Assembly: GCA_905371275.1 (NCBI GenBank)
Contig: CAJPLH010000002.1
Span: forward strand, 1-34,616
DNA: 34,616 nt
Direction of reading: 5' to 3'
DNA from: Prevotellaceae bacterium
Lineage (GTDB): Bacteria; Bacteroidota; Bacteroidia; Bacteroidales; Bacteroidaceae
Shown: positions 1 to 7,855 of the stretch, in pieces
Numbering within the stretch: the stretch's first letter is position 1
Layout: each line of letters opens with the position of its first letter
Program-made: the position numbers and the translations under genes
The notes under the pieces: generated by a model
The model's database searches: none
The model's input: only the letters and a program-made list of their open reading frames with translations
What the model was told of the DNA's origin: nothing

Positions 1-71
1 CAGTGACAGGCATCTGTGTGGCTGCTGGCGACAGTGTGCTCGAAGGCACTACTCTCCTCACCATCGGATAA
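1..71 (+). CDS. C-terminal end of a biotin/lipoyl-carrier-like protein (partial)
   Basis: The window opens inside a reading frame (codons start at base 3) that ends at TAA 69-71. The last 22 residues, ending VLEGTTLLTIG, have the shape of the final beta-hairpin of a biotinyl/lipoyl carrier domain, in which a V-x-x-G-D-x-V-x-E-G pattern is followed by a short hydrophobic strand. Such domains close the biotin carboxyl carrier subunits of Na+-pumping decarboxylases and acyl-CoA carboxylases, where the biotin swings between two active sites. The biotinylated lysine lies upstream of the window, so function is inferred from the tail alone. A dispersed palindromic repeat begins six bases after the stop, and an intrinsic terminator follows at 141-173. 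Confidence 0.6.
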   Translation, partial: VTGICVAAGDSVLEGTTLLTIG

Positions 72-76
72 TCCGC

Positions 77-101
77 AATCGGTCATTAGCCCGTAATAGT
101 G
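77..101 (+). repeat. Dispersed palindromic element, copy a
   Basis: The core is CGGTC-ATTA-GCCCG (80-93), an imperfect copy of the CGGTC-ATTA-GACCG element found at several gene boundaries in this window. It starts six bases after the stop codon of the partial carrier-domain gene. It has no T-tract, so it does not look like an ordinary terminator by itself. Confidence 0.6.
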
Positions 102-140
102 CTACATATACCGCATTTTGCGTGGCTCAATCTACAAAAA

Positions 141-173
141 AGCCTCTTGCTTCACCGCAAGGGGCTTTTTTTT
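141..173 (+). terminator. Intrinsic terminator after the partial carrier-domain gene
   Basis: The ten-base arms AGCCTCTTGC (141-150) and GCAAGGGGCT (157-166) pair fully with one G-U, around loop TTCACC. A run of eight T follows (166-173). Confidence 0.9.
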
Positions 174-373
174 AACCCAAATAGGTCAATAGATCCTGAA
201 CAGATTTTATTTGATTGTTGAGCAGATGGTTGGTTGTGAGTTCGAAAGCGTAGCGGGCTACATCGAGAACAAACAAGCAACAAGATGCCAACAAGGAAAT
301 GAAAGATGTCAGGAAGTTGTTTTATCAATAACCAGGGTCACTATAACGCTCCAATGATCGATTAGGTATAATA
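174..373. repeat. Long interspersed repeat unit, copy 1 (about 200 bp)
   Basis: This unit matches 10323-10600 in order along its whole length. Shared blocks include GATTGTTGAGCAGATGGTTG, the GAGTTCGAA-GCGTAGCGGG segment, GATGCCAACAAG and a CACTATAACG-type end. Both ends carry the dispersed palindromic element: an AACCCAAATAGGTC version at the left, and a degenerate CGCTC-CAAT-GATCG version at the right. It lacks about 75 bp present in copy 2. Several frames are open on both strands in both copies, so no coding strand can be chosen. Confidence 0.75.
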
Positions 374-375
374 CA

Positions 376-410
376 AAAGGCGCGACATACGGAGGGTATG
401 TCGCGCCTTT
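376..410. terminator. Perfect 15-bp hairpin, possible bidirectional terminator
   Basis: The arms at 376-390 and 396-410 (AAAGGCGCGACATAC and its exact complement) flank loop GGAGG. The T-runs on either side are short (TTT and TTTT), so it would be a weak rho-independent terminator. It could end transcription of the minus-strand gene at 563-877, or be a structured tail of the adjacent repeat unit. Confidence 0.5.
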
Positions 411-562
411 CGTATTAATCATTGTGCGTGAAGAAGTATAGTATTCTCTATGTGTGCGCACCATTCTTGATTCAAGGCCATACAAGCCATATTTTCAACA
501 GTTGTTCAAGCAAAACACCGAGAAATCATACTCTTAAAGCATTATCACGAAAACAGCCACTA

Positions 563-877
563 TTAGTGGCTACGTAGGCTACTACTAATGAGTAGAACGC
601 ACGCCAACAGCACAAGAAGCACTGGATAAACGAACACCCCAATGGGTGCGCCAATTTCAGGGTTAGATGAAGAGAGTTGTTGCATAAAAGAGTACCAGAA
701 AAACACCAGCGGAAGCACTCCTAACACCCAAACCACCACTTCAGCAATAAGTAGTCGACTACGAAAACGACGTTCTTCTTCACTCTCAGTTTTGACAAGG
801 AAAGGTCCCCAGATAGCCCCAAAGGGCAGGATCAATCCCAACAACGTCAACAAAATCATTTTTACAGTAGGTTTCAT
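563..877 (-). CDS. Small membrane protein, function unknown
   Basis: I chose the Met beginning MKPTVKMILLTLLG, giving 104 residues. An upstream in-frame Met would add 18 residues that look unlike a signal. Three hydrophobic stretches are visible: about residues 7-28, 42-66 and 77-98, with a charged ESEEERRFRSR linker between the first two. I do not recognise a family. The gene is isolated and oriented against the neighbouring plus-strand genes, with about 535 bp of AT-rich DNA upstream. The 376-410 hairpin may end its transcript. Codon use is ordinary for the window, so I believe it is a real gene, but no function can be given. Confidence 0.6.
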   Translation of the reverse strand: MKPTVKMILLTLLGLILPFGAIWGPFLVKTESEEERRFRSRLLIAEVVVWVLGVLPLVFFWYSFMQQLSSSNPEIGAPIGVFVYPVLLVLLACVLLISSSLRSH

Positions 878-1412
878 AAGCTTGTTATTTGAAGAAAAAT
901 TAGAAATATAACATACATAGCCATTTATCATTAAATATCAATTACCTCATAATTAAACCGAGAACCTCATTACCGGCTTAATGTAGTTGCATCGAATAAT
1001 CCTTATTACACGTTGCAACATTGAGAAACTAAACATTTGCAAATATATAGAGTTTAATCCTCCCTTCCAAACAAACATCCAGTATTCTACAAAAAAGCAC
1101 TCAACTTTAACATTCCCCTAACCTAAACTAGACGAAACTCGCCAAACAAGCAACTATAGTTTACACATAAAACGGAAAAACAAGCAAAACAAAAACACGA
1201 AGACAGATTTCCGACCAATTCCATTATACATTCAATTTGTCCTAAGGTAGCACACAGCCTTTTTTAACGTGCAAAAGACAACGGATTTCTGTCAAAGTCG
1301 TAATTTTGCAACCAACTTGCGGTGCTGTCCGCAAATTTTGAACCCCAATCGGTCATTAGACTGTTATGGTTCAGCATCGAATGACCTATTTGGGTAAAAA
1401 CTCTACACTATT
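878..1412. other. AT-rich intergenic region with a probable promoter
   Basis: There is no gene here. The only recognisable signals are a TAATTTTG box at 1301-1308, matching the Bacteroidota -7 consensus TAnnTTTG but without a clear -33 TTTG, and the palindromic repeat at 1341-1400. If the box is used, the transporter mRNA would start near 1315 and carry the repeat in its leader. The rest (about 878-1290) is low-GC sequence in which I see nothing. Confidence 0.5.
1341..1400. repeat. Dispersed palindromic element, copy d, with a second facing half
   Basis: The core is CGGTC-ATTA-GACTG (1350-1363), preceded by AACCCCAAT. It is followed by an oppositely oriented half, ATGACCTATTTGGGTAAAA (1381-1399). 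The two halves face each other just before the start codon at 1413, so they probably lie in the 5' leader of the transporter gene. Confidence 0.6.
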
Positions 1413-2252
1413 ATGACGGTTCTTGCATTCACGCTCATTCTCCTCTTCGGAGCTTTTGCTGCTGGTCTTTTGGGTTCGCTCACCGGACTGGGGGGAGGTG
1501 TGGTGGTCATTCCCCTACTGACACTGTGTTTTGGCATCGATTTCCACTACGCAGTTGGGGCGGCTTTGGTGGCATCCATCGCCACTTCTAGCGGTTCGGG
1601 GTCGGCTTACGTGAAAGAAGGCATCACTAACATCCGTTTGGGAATGCTGCTCGAAATTGCCACAACGATTGGGGCGGTGATTGGCGCAGCAGTGGCTGTA
1701 TATTTCAACAACAGCGTGCTGGCGGTCATCTTTGGTTTGGCGCTCACCACAACTGCACTGGCGCAACGACGCAAACACGCTGACCACTCCAACGTGCAAG
1801 GCAGCGAGATGGCGCGCAAACTCAAACTCTATGGCGATTATCCTTTGCCCGATGGCACAAAACAGGCTTACCAACTCACCAACGTGGCCGGTGGGTTCTC
1901 GGTGATGGCGCTAGCAGGCTTTTTGTCGGGCATCCTCGGCATTGGTTCGGGTGCGCTGAAGGTGATTGCGATGGATGGTTGTATGAAAGTACCGTTCAAG
2001 GTGAGCACCACAACCTCAAACTTTATGATTGGTGTGACGGCTTGTGCTTCAGCCGTGGTCTACATTCAGCGAGGCAACATTGTGCCTGGCATTGCTTTCC
2101 CAGTGATGATTGGCGTGTTGACAGGTGCGCTCACTGGTGCGCGCTTATTGAAGAAAATGAACGTGAGTTTGCTCCGCAAAATCTTCTTCTACGCTATACT
2201 GGCGGTAGCCATCAATATGATTTATATGGGTTTTTCAGGAGGATTGCGCTAA
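1413..2252 (+). CDS. TSUP-family (TauE/SafE-like) sulfite/anion exporter
   Basis: This is a 279-residue polytopic inner-membrane protein of the TSUP (TauE/SafE, DUF81) family, which moves sulfite, sulfoacetate or related anions. The family signature is visible twice, as expected for an inverted-repeat fold: GSLTGLGGGVVVIPLLT near residues 22-38 and a glycine-rich SGILGIGSGALKV near 171-183. About eight hydrophobic segments alternate with short loops. The length is normal for the family. The DUF1634 gene follows after about 100 bp, a common pairing in which the small membrane protein is thought to accompany the transporter. The substrate cannot be read from the sequence. A palindromic repeat lies just upstream. 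Confidence 0.88.
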   Translation: MTVLAFTLILLFGAFAAGLLGSLTGLGGGVVVIPLLTLCFGIDFHYAVGAALVASIATSSGSGSAYVKEGITNIRLGMLLEIATTIGAVIGAAVAVYFNNSVLAVIFGLALTTTALAQRRKHADHSNVQGSEMARKLKLYGDYPLPDGTKQAYQLTNVAGGFSVMALAGFLSGILGIGSGALKVIAMDGCMKVPFKVSTTTSNFMIGVTACASAVVYIQRGNIVPGIAFPVMIGVLTGALTGARLLKKMNVSLLRKIFFYAILAVAINMIYMGFSGGLR

Positions 2253-2355
2253 GGATGCTCTGAAAATTGCATTATTATGGTCTACTCGTGCTTCGTTGCA
2301 ACGGTAGACGCTACGAAAACAAGACTTCTCCACACCTTTTCAAAGAACAAACGAT

Positions 2356-2733
2356 ATGGATATCCAACAACTCATCGGCAACACCCTGCGTTGGGGCGTG
2401 ATTCTGGCTTGTCTTTTGGCGAGTATTGGGGGCATCTATTACTTGCTGCAACACGGACTGGACACGGTGCCCAACTATCGCCATTTTGACTTTGCTTCCG
2501 CTGCAGCGCAGTCTAACATCACGACTTTCAATGGTTTGTGGCAAGGCATTCTCCACGGTGACGCAGCCAGTTGCATACAAGTGGGCGTTATTGTGCTCAT
2601 CCTCACTCCCGTGGCGCGCGTGGTGCTGTCTTTGTTTGACTTCATCGTGGAACGAGATTGGCTCTACGTGGCGATTACCGCGTTGGTGTTGGCCATCATC
2701 GTGAGCAACTCCCTCGGTGGAGTGCACCACTAA
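2356..2733 (+). CDS. DUF1634 small membrane protein, partner of the TSUP transporter
   Basis: This 125-residue protein has three hydrophobic segments (about residues 13-31, 67-90 and 100-118). The pattern of an N-terminal amphipathic start, a first helix with a GxxL(A)xxGG motif, a variable loop, and a RVxLSLxxFxxERDWLYV stretch before the last helix is that of DUF1634. The family is found next to TSUP transporters and its molecular role is unknown; an accessory subunit is the usual guess. Start ATG 2356 leads directly into MDIQQLIGNTLRWGV, which fits the family. It is probably co-transcribed with the preceding gene. Confidence 0.8.
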   Translation: MDIQQLIGNTLRWGVILACLLASIGGIYYLLQHGLDTVPNYRHFDFASAAAQSNITTFNGLWQGILHGDAASCIQVGVIVLILTPVARVVLSLFDFIVERDWLYVAITALVLAIIVSNSLGGVHH

Positions 2734-2886
2734 TCGAGATTTATCTATCTGACTGATTTTTATCTGACCAATTTTTCAAGAAATCAGATAGTTCTATCAG
2801 TTGGGTTCATCACCAAATTCGATATATCATTCATCTTGATTGTTCACTAAATTCGATTTATCACACTCTAATTACTCTATTTTCGT
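2734..2886 (+). promoter_or_regulatory. Structured leader of the outer-membrane protein gene
   Basis: The region contains an inverted repeat CTATCTGA (2745-2752) / TCAGATAG (2784-2791). It also contains two near-identical 19-base blocks at 2811-2829 and 2845-2863 (CACCAAATTCGATATATCA against CACTAAATTCGATTTATCA), offset by 34 bp. A TATTTTCG box close to the TAnnTTTG -7 consensus ends just before the ATG. The repeats may be protein-binding sites; this is inference. Confidence 0.35.
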
Positions 2887-3342
2887 ATGAAAAAATGTAT
2901 TTTCTTGGCTCTCGCAGCTATGGTTGCACTTTTGCCTGCTTCTGCAAAGGAGAAACCAACCTTTGATCCTAACCAAGCAGCTACTTTTGGTGCGCATATC
3001 TCAGCTGGATATGGCATTGCACTCGGTGTTCAAGCTCAATATAACCTCGACGAGCCTATCCGTCTTGAAGGACATGTGTCCACTACACTTGCTGATTTCC
3101 CCTATATTATTTTTGGTGTGAATGGTCACTACCTCTTCCCCATGAATAAACAAATCACACTCTACCCAATCGTCGGAGTAGAAGCTGGTTTGGGAAATGC
3201 TCCTGGCTACATTGGTGCTAACTTTGGTGGTGGTGCGCAATTGGAACTCACCAACAACATTTTCCTCACCACAGAATTGACTGGAATCATCAGCCGTGCT
3301 TCTACTGGTCGTCTGACGGTGGGTATGCACTATCGTTTCTAA
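2887..3342 (+). CDS. Small outer-membrane beta-barrel protein
   Basis: This 151-residue protein starts with a clear signal peptide (MKKCIFLALAAMVALLPASA, cleavage after about residue 20). The mature part alternates hydrophobic and polar residues in strand-like segments, with many Gly and aromatic residues, for example AGYGIALGVQAQYNL and GVNGHYLFPMNKQITLYPIVG. It ends in MHYRF, the C-terminal aromatic pattern of outer-membrane barrels. The size fits a small eight-stranded barrel of the OmpA/OmpW-like porin type common in Bacteroidota. It appears monocistronic, with its own structured leader and a terminator at 3418-3460. Ligand or role is unknown. Confidence 0.7.
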   Translation: MKKCIFLALAAMVALLPASAKEKPTFDPNQAATFGAHISAGYGIALGVQAQYNLDEPIRLEGHVSTTLADFPYIIFGVNGHYLFPMNKQITLYPIVGVEAGLGNAPGYIGANFGGGAQLELTNNIFLTTELTGIISRASTGRLTVGMHYRF

Positions 3343-3700
3343 TCAACAAAATTGGAGGAAAAGAGGCTCAAACGTCAAGAGCTGCTTCTTTAACCTTCCT
3401 CCTCTATTTCGTCTTCTCAAGACTGCGTCAAAACAGAATTTGGCGCAGTCTTGCTTGTTTTGAAAGAGATTTTCCCACAAAATGTAAGGAATAGACGATG
3501 AAACAACGATATTTAGAACCATTGTGGGAGGAAAACGAAAAAAACTTTGTATTTTTGCACGATAGTAGATAGTTCTGCCTGTTGAATATGACGAACCAAT
3601 GAGTGCTCGTTCTGAAAATGGGACACAAAGAACGCATTCCTACTTTTTTATCACTGTAATCTCTATTCGCAACAGGTGTAACCAACACATCCGTGCCACA
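3343..3700 (+). other. Intergenic region with terminator and promoter
   Basis: It contains the barrel-gene terminator (3418-3460) and, farther on, a TATTTTTG -7 box at 3550-3557 with a weak TTGTGG -33 near 3522. The predicted mRNA start is near 3564, leaving a leader of about 135 nt before the DUF2723 gene start at 3701. Nothing else is recognisable. Confidence 0.5.
3418..3460 (+). terminator. Intrinsic terminator after the outer-membrane protein gene
   Basis: CAAGACTGCG (3418-3427) pairs exactly with CGCAGTCTTG (3444-3453), with further CA/TG pairing inside. A T-rich tail (TTGCTTGTTTTG) follows. Confidence 0.8.
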
Positions 3701-6700
3701 ATGAAACAGTTCAAACTCATCAACAACATCGCAGGTTGGCTCGTATTTCTCATCGCAGCCTTTACCTACATCTCGACAGTAGAACCCACGGCTTCGTTCT
3801 GGGACTGTCCTGAGTTTATCACTACTGCCTATCGCCTAGAAGTGGGTCACCCCCCTGGTGCACCTTTCTTTATGCTCACGGGCAAGTTCTTCTCTCTCTT
3901 TGCTTCAAGTCCGGAACAGGTGGCTTATTGGATCAACGTGATGAGTGCCACACTCTCCGCGTTCTGTATCTTGTTCCTATTCTGGAGCATTACGCACTTG
4001 GCGCGCAAACTCATTTGCACCGATGGTGTGGTAAACAGCGTGGCGCAGACCATCACCATCATAGCTTGTGGTGTGGCTGGTGCTTTGGCTTACACTTGGA
4101 GCGACACTTTTTGGTTCTCTGCCGTAGAAGGTGAGGTTTATGCCTACTCTTCTATGTTCACCGCGTTGGTGTTTTGGCTGATTCTCAAATGGGAAGACAA
4201 TGCAGACGCTCCTCATTCTGACCGCTGGCTCGTCCTCATCTTCTATCTCACAGGTCTTTCCATCGGTGTCCACCTACTCAACCTCCTTTGCTTACCTGCT
4301 ATCGTGTTGGTGTACTACTACAAGAAGTATCCCAACGCAAATCTCAAAGGTTCGCTCCTTGCACTCGGTTTGAGCATTGTGCTTGTGGCGGCTGTGCTCT
4401 ATGGTGTCGTACCAGGCATCGTGAAAGTGGGCGGCTGGTTTGAGTTGTTCTTTGTGAACACAGTCGGTTTACCTTTCAACACAGGTTTGGTGATTTACAT
4501 CCTAGCCTTGATTGGCGTGGTGGGTGCTGCGATTTGGAGCACCACACAACAACGTCGTGAACTTGCCATCGGACTTTACCTTGCGAGCGTCGCAATGCTG
4601 GGTATTCCTTTCTATGGTAAGGGTATCGCAGGTCCTCTCTTCATTGGTGCTATCGTTCTGGCACTACTTGGCGCACTCCTTTATTGGAAACGCAACGGAG
4701 AATACGTGGTGCGTAAACGCGCGCTCAACACTTCGCTGTTGTGCATGCTGATGCTGATGATTGGCTACTCCACTTATGCGGTGATTGTCATCCGCTCCGT
4801 GGCGAACCCTCCAATGGATCAAAACTCTCCTGAAGACATCTTCTCTCTCGGCACTTATCTCAACCGTGAACAATACGGCACAAAACCTCTCCTCTACGGT
4901 GAAGCCTACACTTCGCAAGCTGTGGGATATACCAAAGAAGAGACTGTGCAACGTCACGAGAAAAAAGATGCCAACGAACCTGACCGCTACGACGTGGTAG
5001 AGGTGATGGGACAACCTGTGTTCCCCAGTGCGCAAAAGATGCTCTTCCCCCGAATGCACTCGCGCAAACACGCTAGCCTCTACAACGAATGGCTCGGTGG
5101 TGTGGAAACAAAGTCGGTGGATGTTTCTGGTGAATATGAGGGACAACCTTATAGTTTCGCAGGAGAAATGCCTACGCAAATGGACAACCTCCGCTTCTTC
5201 CTCTCCTATCAAATCAACTTTATGTACTGGCGCTACTTTATGTGGAACTTCGCTGGTCGTCAAAATGACGTTCAAAGTTATGGAGAACTGGAACACGGAC
5301 AATGGATTACGGGTATTCCCTTCATCGACAATGCACTCTACGGAGATCAATCACTCCTTCCCGATGATTTGAAAGCAAACAAAGGACACAATGTGTTCTA
5401 TTGCTTACCCCTGCTCCTCGGTTTAGCCGGTCTTTTCTGGCAAGCTTATCGCGGAAAGAAAGGTATCCAACAATTTTGGGTAGTCTTCTTCCTCTTCTTC
5501 ATGACAGGTCTTGCCATCGTGCTCTATTTGAACCAAACACCTAGCGAACCTCGCGAACGCGACTATGCTTATGCTGGTTCGTTCTATGCGTTCGCCATTT
5601 GGATTGGTTTGGGTGTGGCAGCCATCGTTGAAGGTCTTCGCCGGGTGAAAGTGCCTCATCTCGCAGCTGCCGGCATTGCTTCTGTCATTGCAGTGGCTAT
5701 TCCGCTGCAAATGGTGAGCCAAACATGGGACGACCACGACCGCTCAGGACGCACTGCCGCTCGCGACTTTGGTTTGAACTATCTCAACTCGCTTGACGAA
5801 AAGGGAAATCCTGTTATCTTCACCAATGGCGACAACGACACCTTCCCTCTTTGGTACAACCAAGATGTAGAAGGCAACCGCACCGATGCGCGTGTCTGCA
5901 ACTTGTCTTACCTCTCCACAGACTGGTATATCGACCAAATGCGTCGTCCAGCTTGGAAGAGTCCTGCACTCCCCATCACTTGGAATCGTTGGGAATATGT
6001 GGACAATGTGGGTGGACACGATCTCATTCGCATTGTGCCGATGAACGACAAGTTGGAAGAACTCAAGCAACAATTCGCTGCAGAAGGCAAAAAAGTCGAC
6101 CCATTTGAACTCTCTTATGTGATTGACAACTTCGTGCGCAACAAAGACTTTGGCTTCATTCCTACCGACTCACTCGTGATGACCGTAGACAAAGCCGCCA
6201 TTTTGCGTAGCGGAATGAAATTGCCTAACGGAAAAGACAGCATCCCCGACAAGATGGTGATATCCCTCAAAGGAAAGAGCAAACTCTTCAAGAACGATAT
6301 GATGATGTATGAGATGCTCGCTCACCACAATTGGACGCGTCCGCTCTACATGAGCACGACTCTCGGCAGCGATTCTCAAGCCAGTCTCGAGAAATTCTTG
6401 ATGCTCGAAGGACTTGCAGCGCGCATCACTCCATTTGCTTCACAAAATGAGAAAGTAGACACACAGCGTATGTTCGACAACTTCATGAAGAAGTTCCGCT
6501 TCGGCAATGTCGCTGATCCTAAAGTCTACATCGATCAAACGATTATGCGCATGTGCCTCACCCATCGCATGAGAATGGTGCAACTCGCAGCGCAACTACT
6601 CAAAGAAGGTCGCAAAAACGACGCACTCCTCGTGCTCAACAAGTGCGAACAAGCCTTCCCAGAGCGACAAGTGCCTTACGATTTCTTCTCACTTGGATTT

Positions 6701-7075
6701 AGCCCCAATGGCAACAAGTTCTTGATGCCCGATGTTTATCGTCAATTAGGACGCACCGCTGACGCACGTCGCCTTCTCGTGGCAGTTGCCAAAAACACAA
6801 CGCAATACATCAACTGGGCTAGTACACTATCCGAGAGTCGCCTTGCTTCTTACGGCAACACCTTGATGCAAAAGATGCAAGTACTGCAAATTGCGCTAGA
6901 CGGTCTCAGAGAAATCAACGCTCCAGAAGCAAAGGTTTACGACAACTTCTTGCGCAACCTCGAGCGCACTCCAGCTGGACAAGTGATCATCCAGCGTATG
7001 ATGGAACGCGAACGCCAAATGCAAATGCAGCAACAGCAAAGTGCTATGCCTGCAATGCCTGACGAAGCTGAATAA
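3701..7075 (+). CDS. DUF2723 (PF11028) polytopic membrane protein, GT-C glycosyltransferase-like
   Basis: This large (1124-residue) integral membrane protein belongs to the DUF2723 family, which is related to the human O-mannosyltransferase TMEM260 and to GT-C glycosyltransferases using lipid-linked sugars. The start was placed at MKQFKLINNIAGWLVF; an upstream Met adds 34 poorly conserved residues. After the first helix comes the hallmark EPTASFWDCPEF (residues 28-39), whose acidic residues D35 and E38 sit where GT-C enzymes keep catalytic acids, followed by EVGHPPGAPFF. About a dozen transmembrane segments fill the first 700 residues, including a TPSEPRERDYAYAGSFY loop. The C-terminal third is soluble, with helical TPR-like repeats around residues 950-1050 and a Met/Gln-rich tail. 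A role in glycosylating exported proteins is inferred. It is transcribed alone. Confidence 0.88.
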   Translation: MKQFKLINNIAGWLVFLIAAFTYISTVEPTASFWDCPEFITTAYRLEVGHPPGAPFFMLTGKFFSLFASSPEQVAYWINVMSATLSAFCILFLFWSITHLARKLICTDGVVNSVAQTITIIACGVAGALAYTWSDTFWFSAVEGEVYAYSSMFTALVFWLILKWEDNADAPHSDRWLVLIFYLTGLSIGVHLLNLLCLPAIVLVYYYKKYPNANLKGSLLALGLSIVLVAAVLYGVVPGIVKVGGWFELFFVNTVGLPFNTGLVIYILALIGVVGAAIWSTTQQRRELAIGLYLASVAMLGIPFYGKGIAGPLFIGAIVLALLGALLYWKRNGEYVVRKRALNTSLLCMLMLMIGYSTYAVIVIRSVANPPMDQNSPEDIFSLGTYLNREQYGTKPLLYGEAYTSQAVGYTKEETVQRHEKKDANEPDRYDVVEVMGQPVFPSAQKMLFPRMHSRKHASLYNEWLGGVETKSVDVSGEYEGQPYSFAGEMPTQMDNLRFFLSYQINFMYWRYFMWNFAGRQNDVQSYGELEHGQWITGIPFIDNALYGDQSLLPDDLKANKGHNVFYCLPLLLGLAGLFWQAYRGKKGIQQFWVVFFLFFMTGLAIVLYLNQTPSEPRERDYAYAGSFYAFAIWIGLGVAAIVEGLRRVKVPHLAAAGIASVIAVAIPLQMVSQTWDDHDRSGRTAARDFGLNYLNSLDEKGNPVIFTNGDNDTFPLWYNQDVEGNRTDARVCNLSYLSTDWYIDQMRRPAWKSPALPITWNRWEYVDNVGGHDLIRIVPMNDKLEELKQQFAAEGKKVDPFELSYVIDNFVRNKDFGFIPTDSLVMTVDKAAILRSGMKLPNGKDSIPDKMVISLKGKSKLFKNDMMMYEMLAHHNWTRPLYMSTTLGSDSQASLEKFLMLEGLAARITPFASQNEKVDTQRMFDNFMKKFRFGNVADPKVYIDQTIMRMCLTHRMRMVQLAAQLLKEGRKNDALLVLNKCEQAFPERQVPYDFFSLGFSPNGNKFLMPDVYRQLGRTADARRLLVAVAKNTTQYINWASTLSESRLASYGNTLMQKMQVLQIALDGLREINAPEAKVYDNFLRNLERTPAGQVIIQRMMERERQMQMQQQQSAMPAMPDEAE

Positions 7076-7090
7076 ATAATTAAGAAATTA

Positions 7091-7118
7091 GCCCCAGACC
7101 TTATGTGTCTGGGGCAGA
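7091..7118 (+). terminator. Intrinsic terminator after the DUF2723 gene
   Basis: GCCCCAGAC (7091-7099) pairs exactly with GTCTGGGGC (7107-7115) around CTTATGT. AAATTA precedes and AGATTTCT follows. The T-tract is modest. Confidence 0.7.
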
Positions 7119-7168
7119 TTTCTACCATCGTGACAGCAGTTGCTGCCCCTCTCTTTTGAGTGTACACT

Positions 7169-7780
7169 ATGATCATCGAACAACCCGCTTTTTTCCTCCG
7201 TTGGCTCTATCCAAACGCACTTTGGCGCATGGATCCCAATGAGCATTCGGTCTATCTCACCTTCGATGACGGACCGATACCAGAGGTGACACCTTGGGTG
7301 CTCGATGTATTGGAAAAATACAACATCAAAGCCACATTCTTTATGGTGGGCGACAACATTCGCAAATATCCCGACATATTTGAGGAAGTGCGCCGTCGCG
7401 GCCACCGACTGGGGAACCACACCTTCAACCACATCTCAGGACATCTCCACGGCATCAGCAGTTATGTGCGCAACGTGGAGCGTGCCAATGAATATCTCCA
7501 CACAGACCTCTTTCGTCCACCGCATGGATGGATGAAATGGCGACAATACAATGCCATCTCCAGAAGATATCGCGTGGTAATGTGGGACTTGGTGACCCGT
7601 GACTATTCCACTCACCTCACAGGAAAGGATGTTTTAGCCAATGTGCGCCACTATGCACGCAATGGAAGCATCATCACCTTCCACGACAGCATCAAGAGTT
7701 ACGAGAAACTCCAATACGCGCTCCCTCGCGCCATTGAGTGGTTGCTCAAACAAGGTTACGAATTCAAGGTTTTTCCTTAA
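7169..7780 (+). CDS. Polysaccharide deacetylase family protein (NodB homology, CE4)
   Basis: This 203-residue enzyme carries the CE4 motifs in order: TFDDGP (residues 31-36, catalytic base and metal Asp), GNHTFNH with metal ligands H84 and H88, RPPHGW (motif 3), WDLVTRDY (motif 4) and ITFHDS (motif 5). CE4 enzymes remove N- or O-acetyl groups from peptidoglycan, chitin-like or exopolysaccharide chains with a divalent metal. There is no signal peptide, though the N-terminus IIEQPAFFLRWLYPNALW is hydrophobic and may sit at the membrane. ATG 7169 was preferred to GTG 7160. The substrate is unknown. queG follows 75 bp later and may be co-transcribed. Confidence 0.88.
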   Translation: MIIEQPAFFLRWLYPNALWRMDPNEHSVYLTFDDGPIPEVTPWVLDVLEKYNIKATFFMVGDNIRKYPDIFEEVRRRGHRLGNHTFNHISGHLHGISSYVRNVERANEYLHTDLFRPPHGWMKWRQYNAISRRYRVVMWDLVTRDYSTHLTGKDVLANVRHYARNGSIITFHDSIKSYEKLQYALPRAIEWLLKQGYEFKVFP

Positions 7781-7855
7781 CCCACACCACATCCCGTATC
7801 TTCTCTTCCTACTTTCGTGGTTCACTCCACAATTCTCTCAACACAGACACAACAC

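Noticed and set aside
4664..5350. 228-codon minus-strand ORF inside the DUF2723 gene
   Set aside because: It is antisense to a conserved membrane protein gene and has no recognisable motif.
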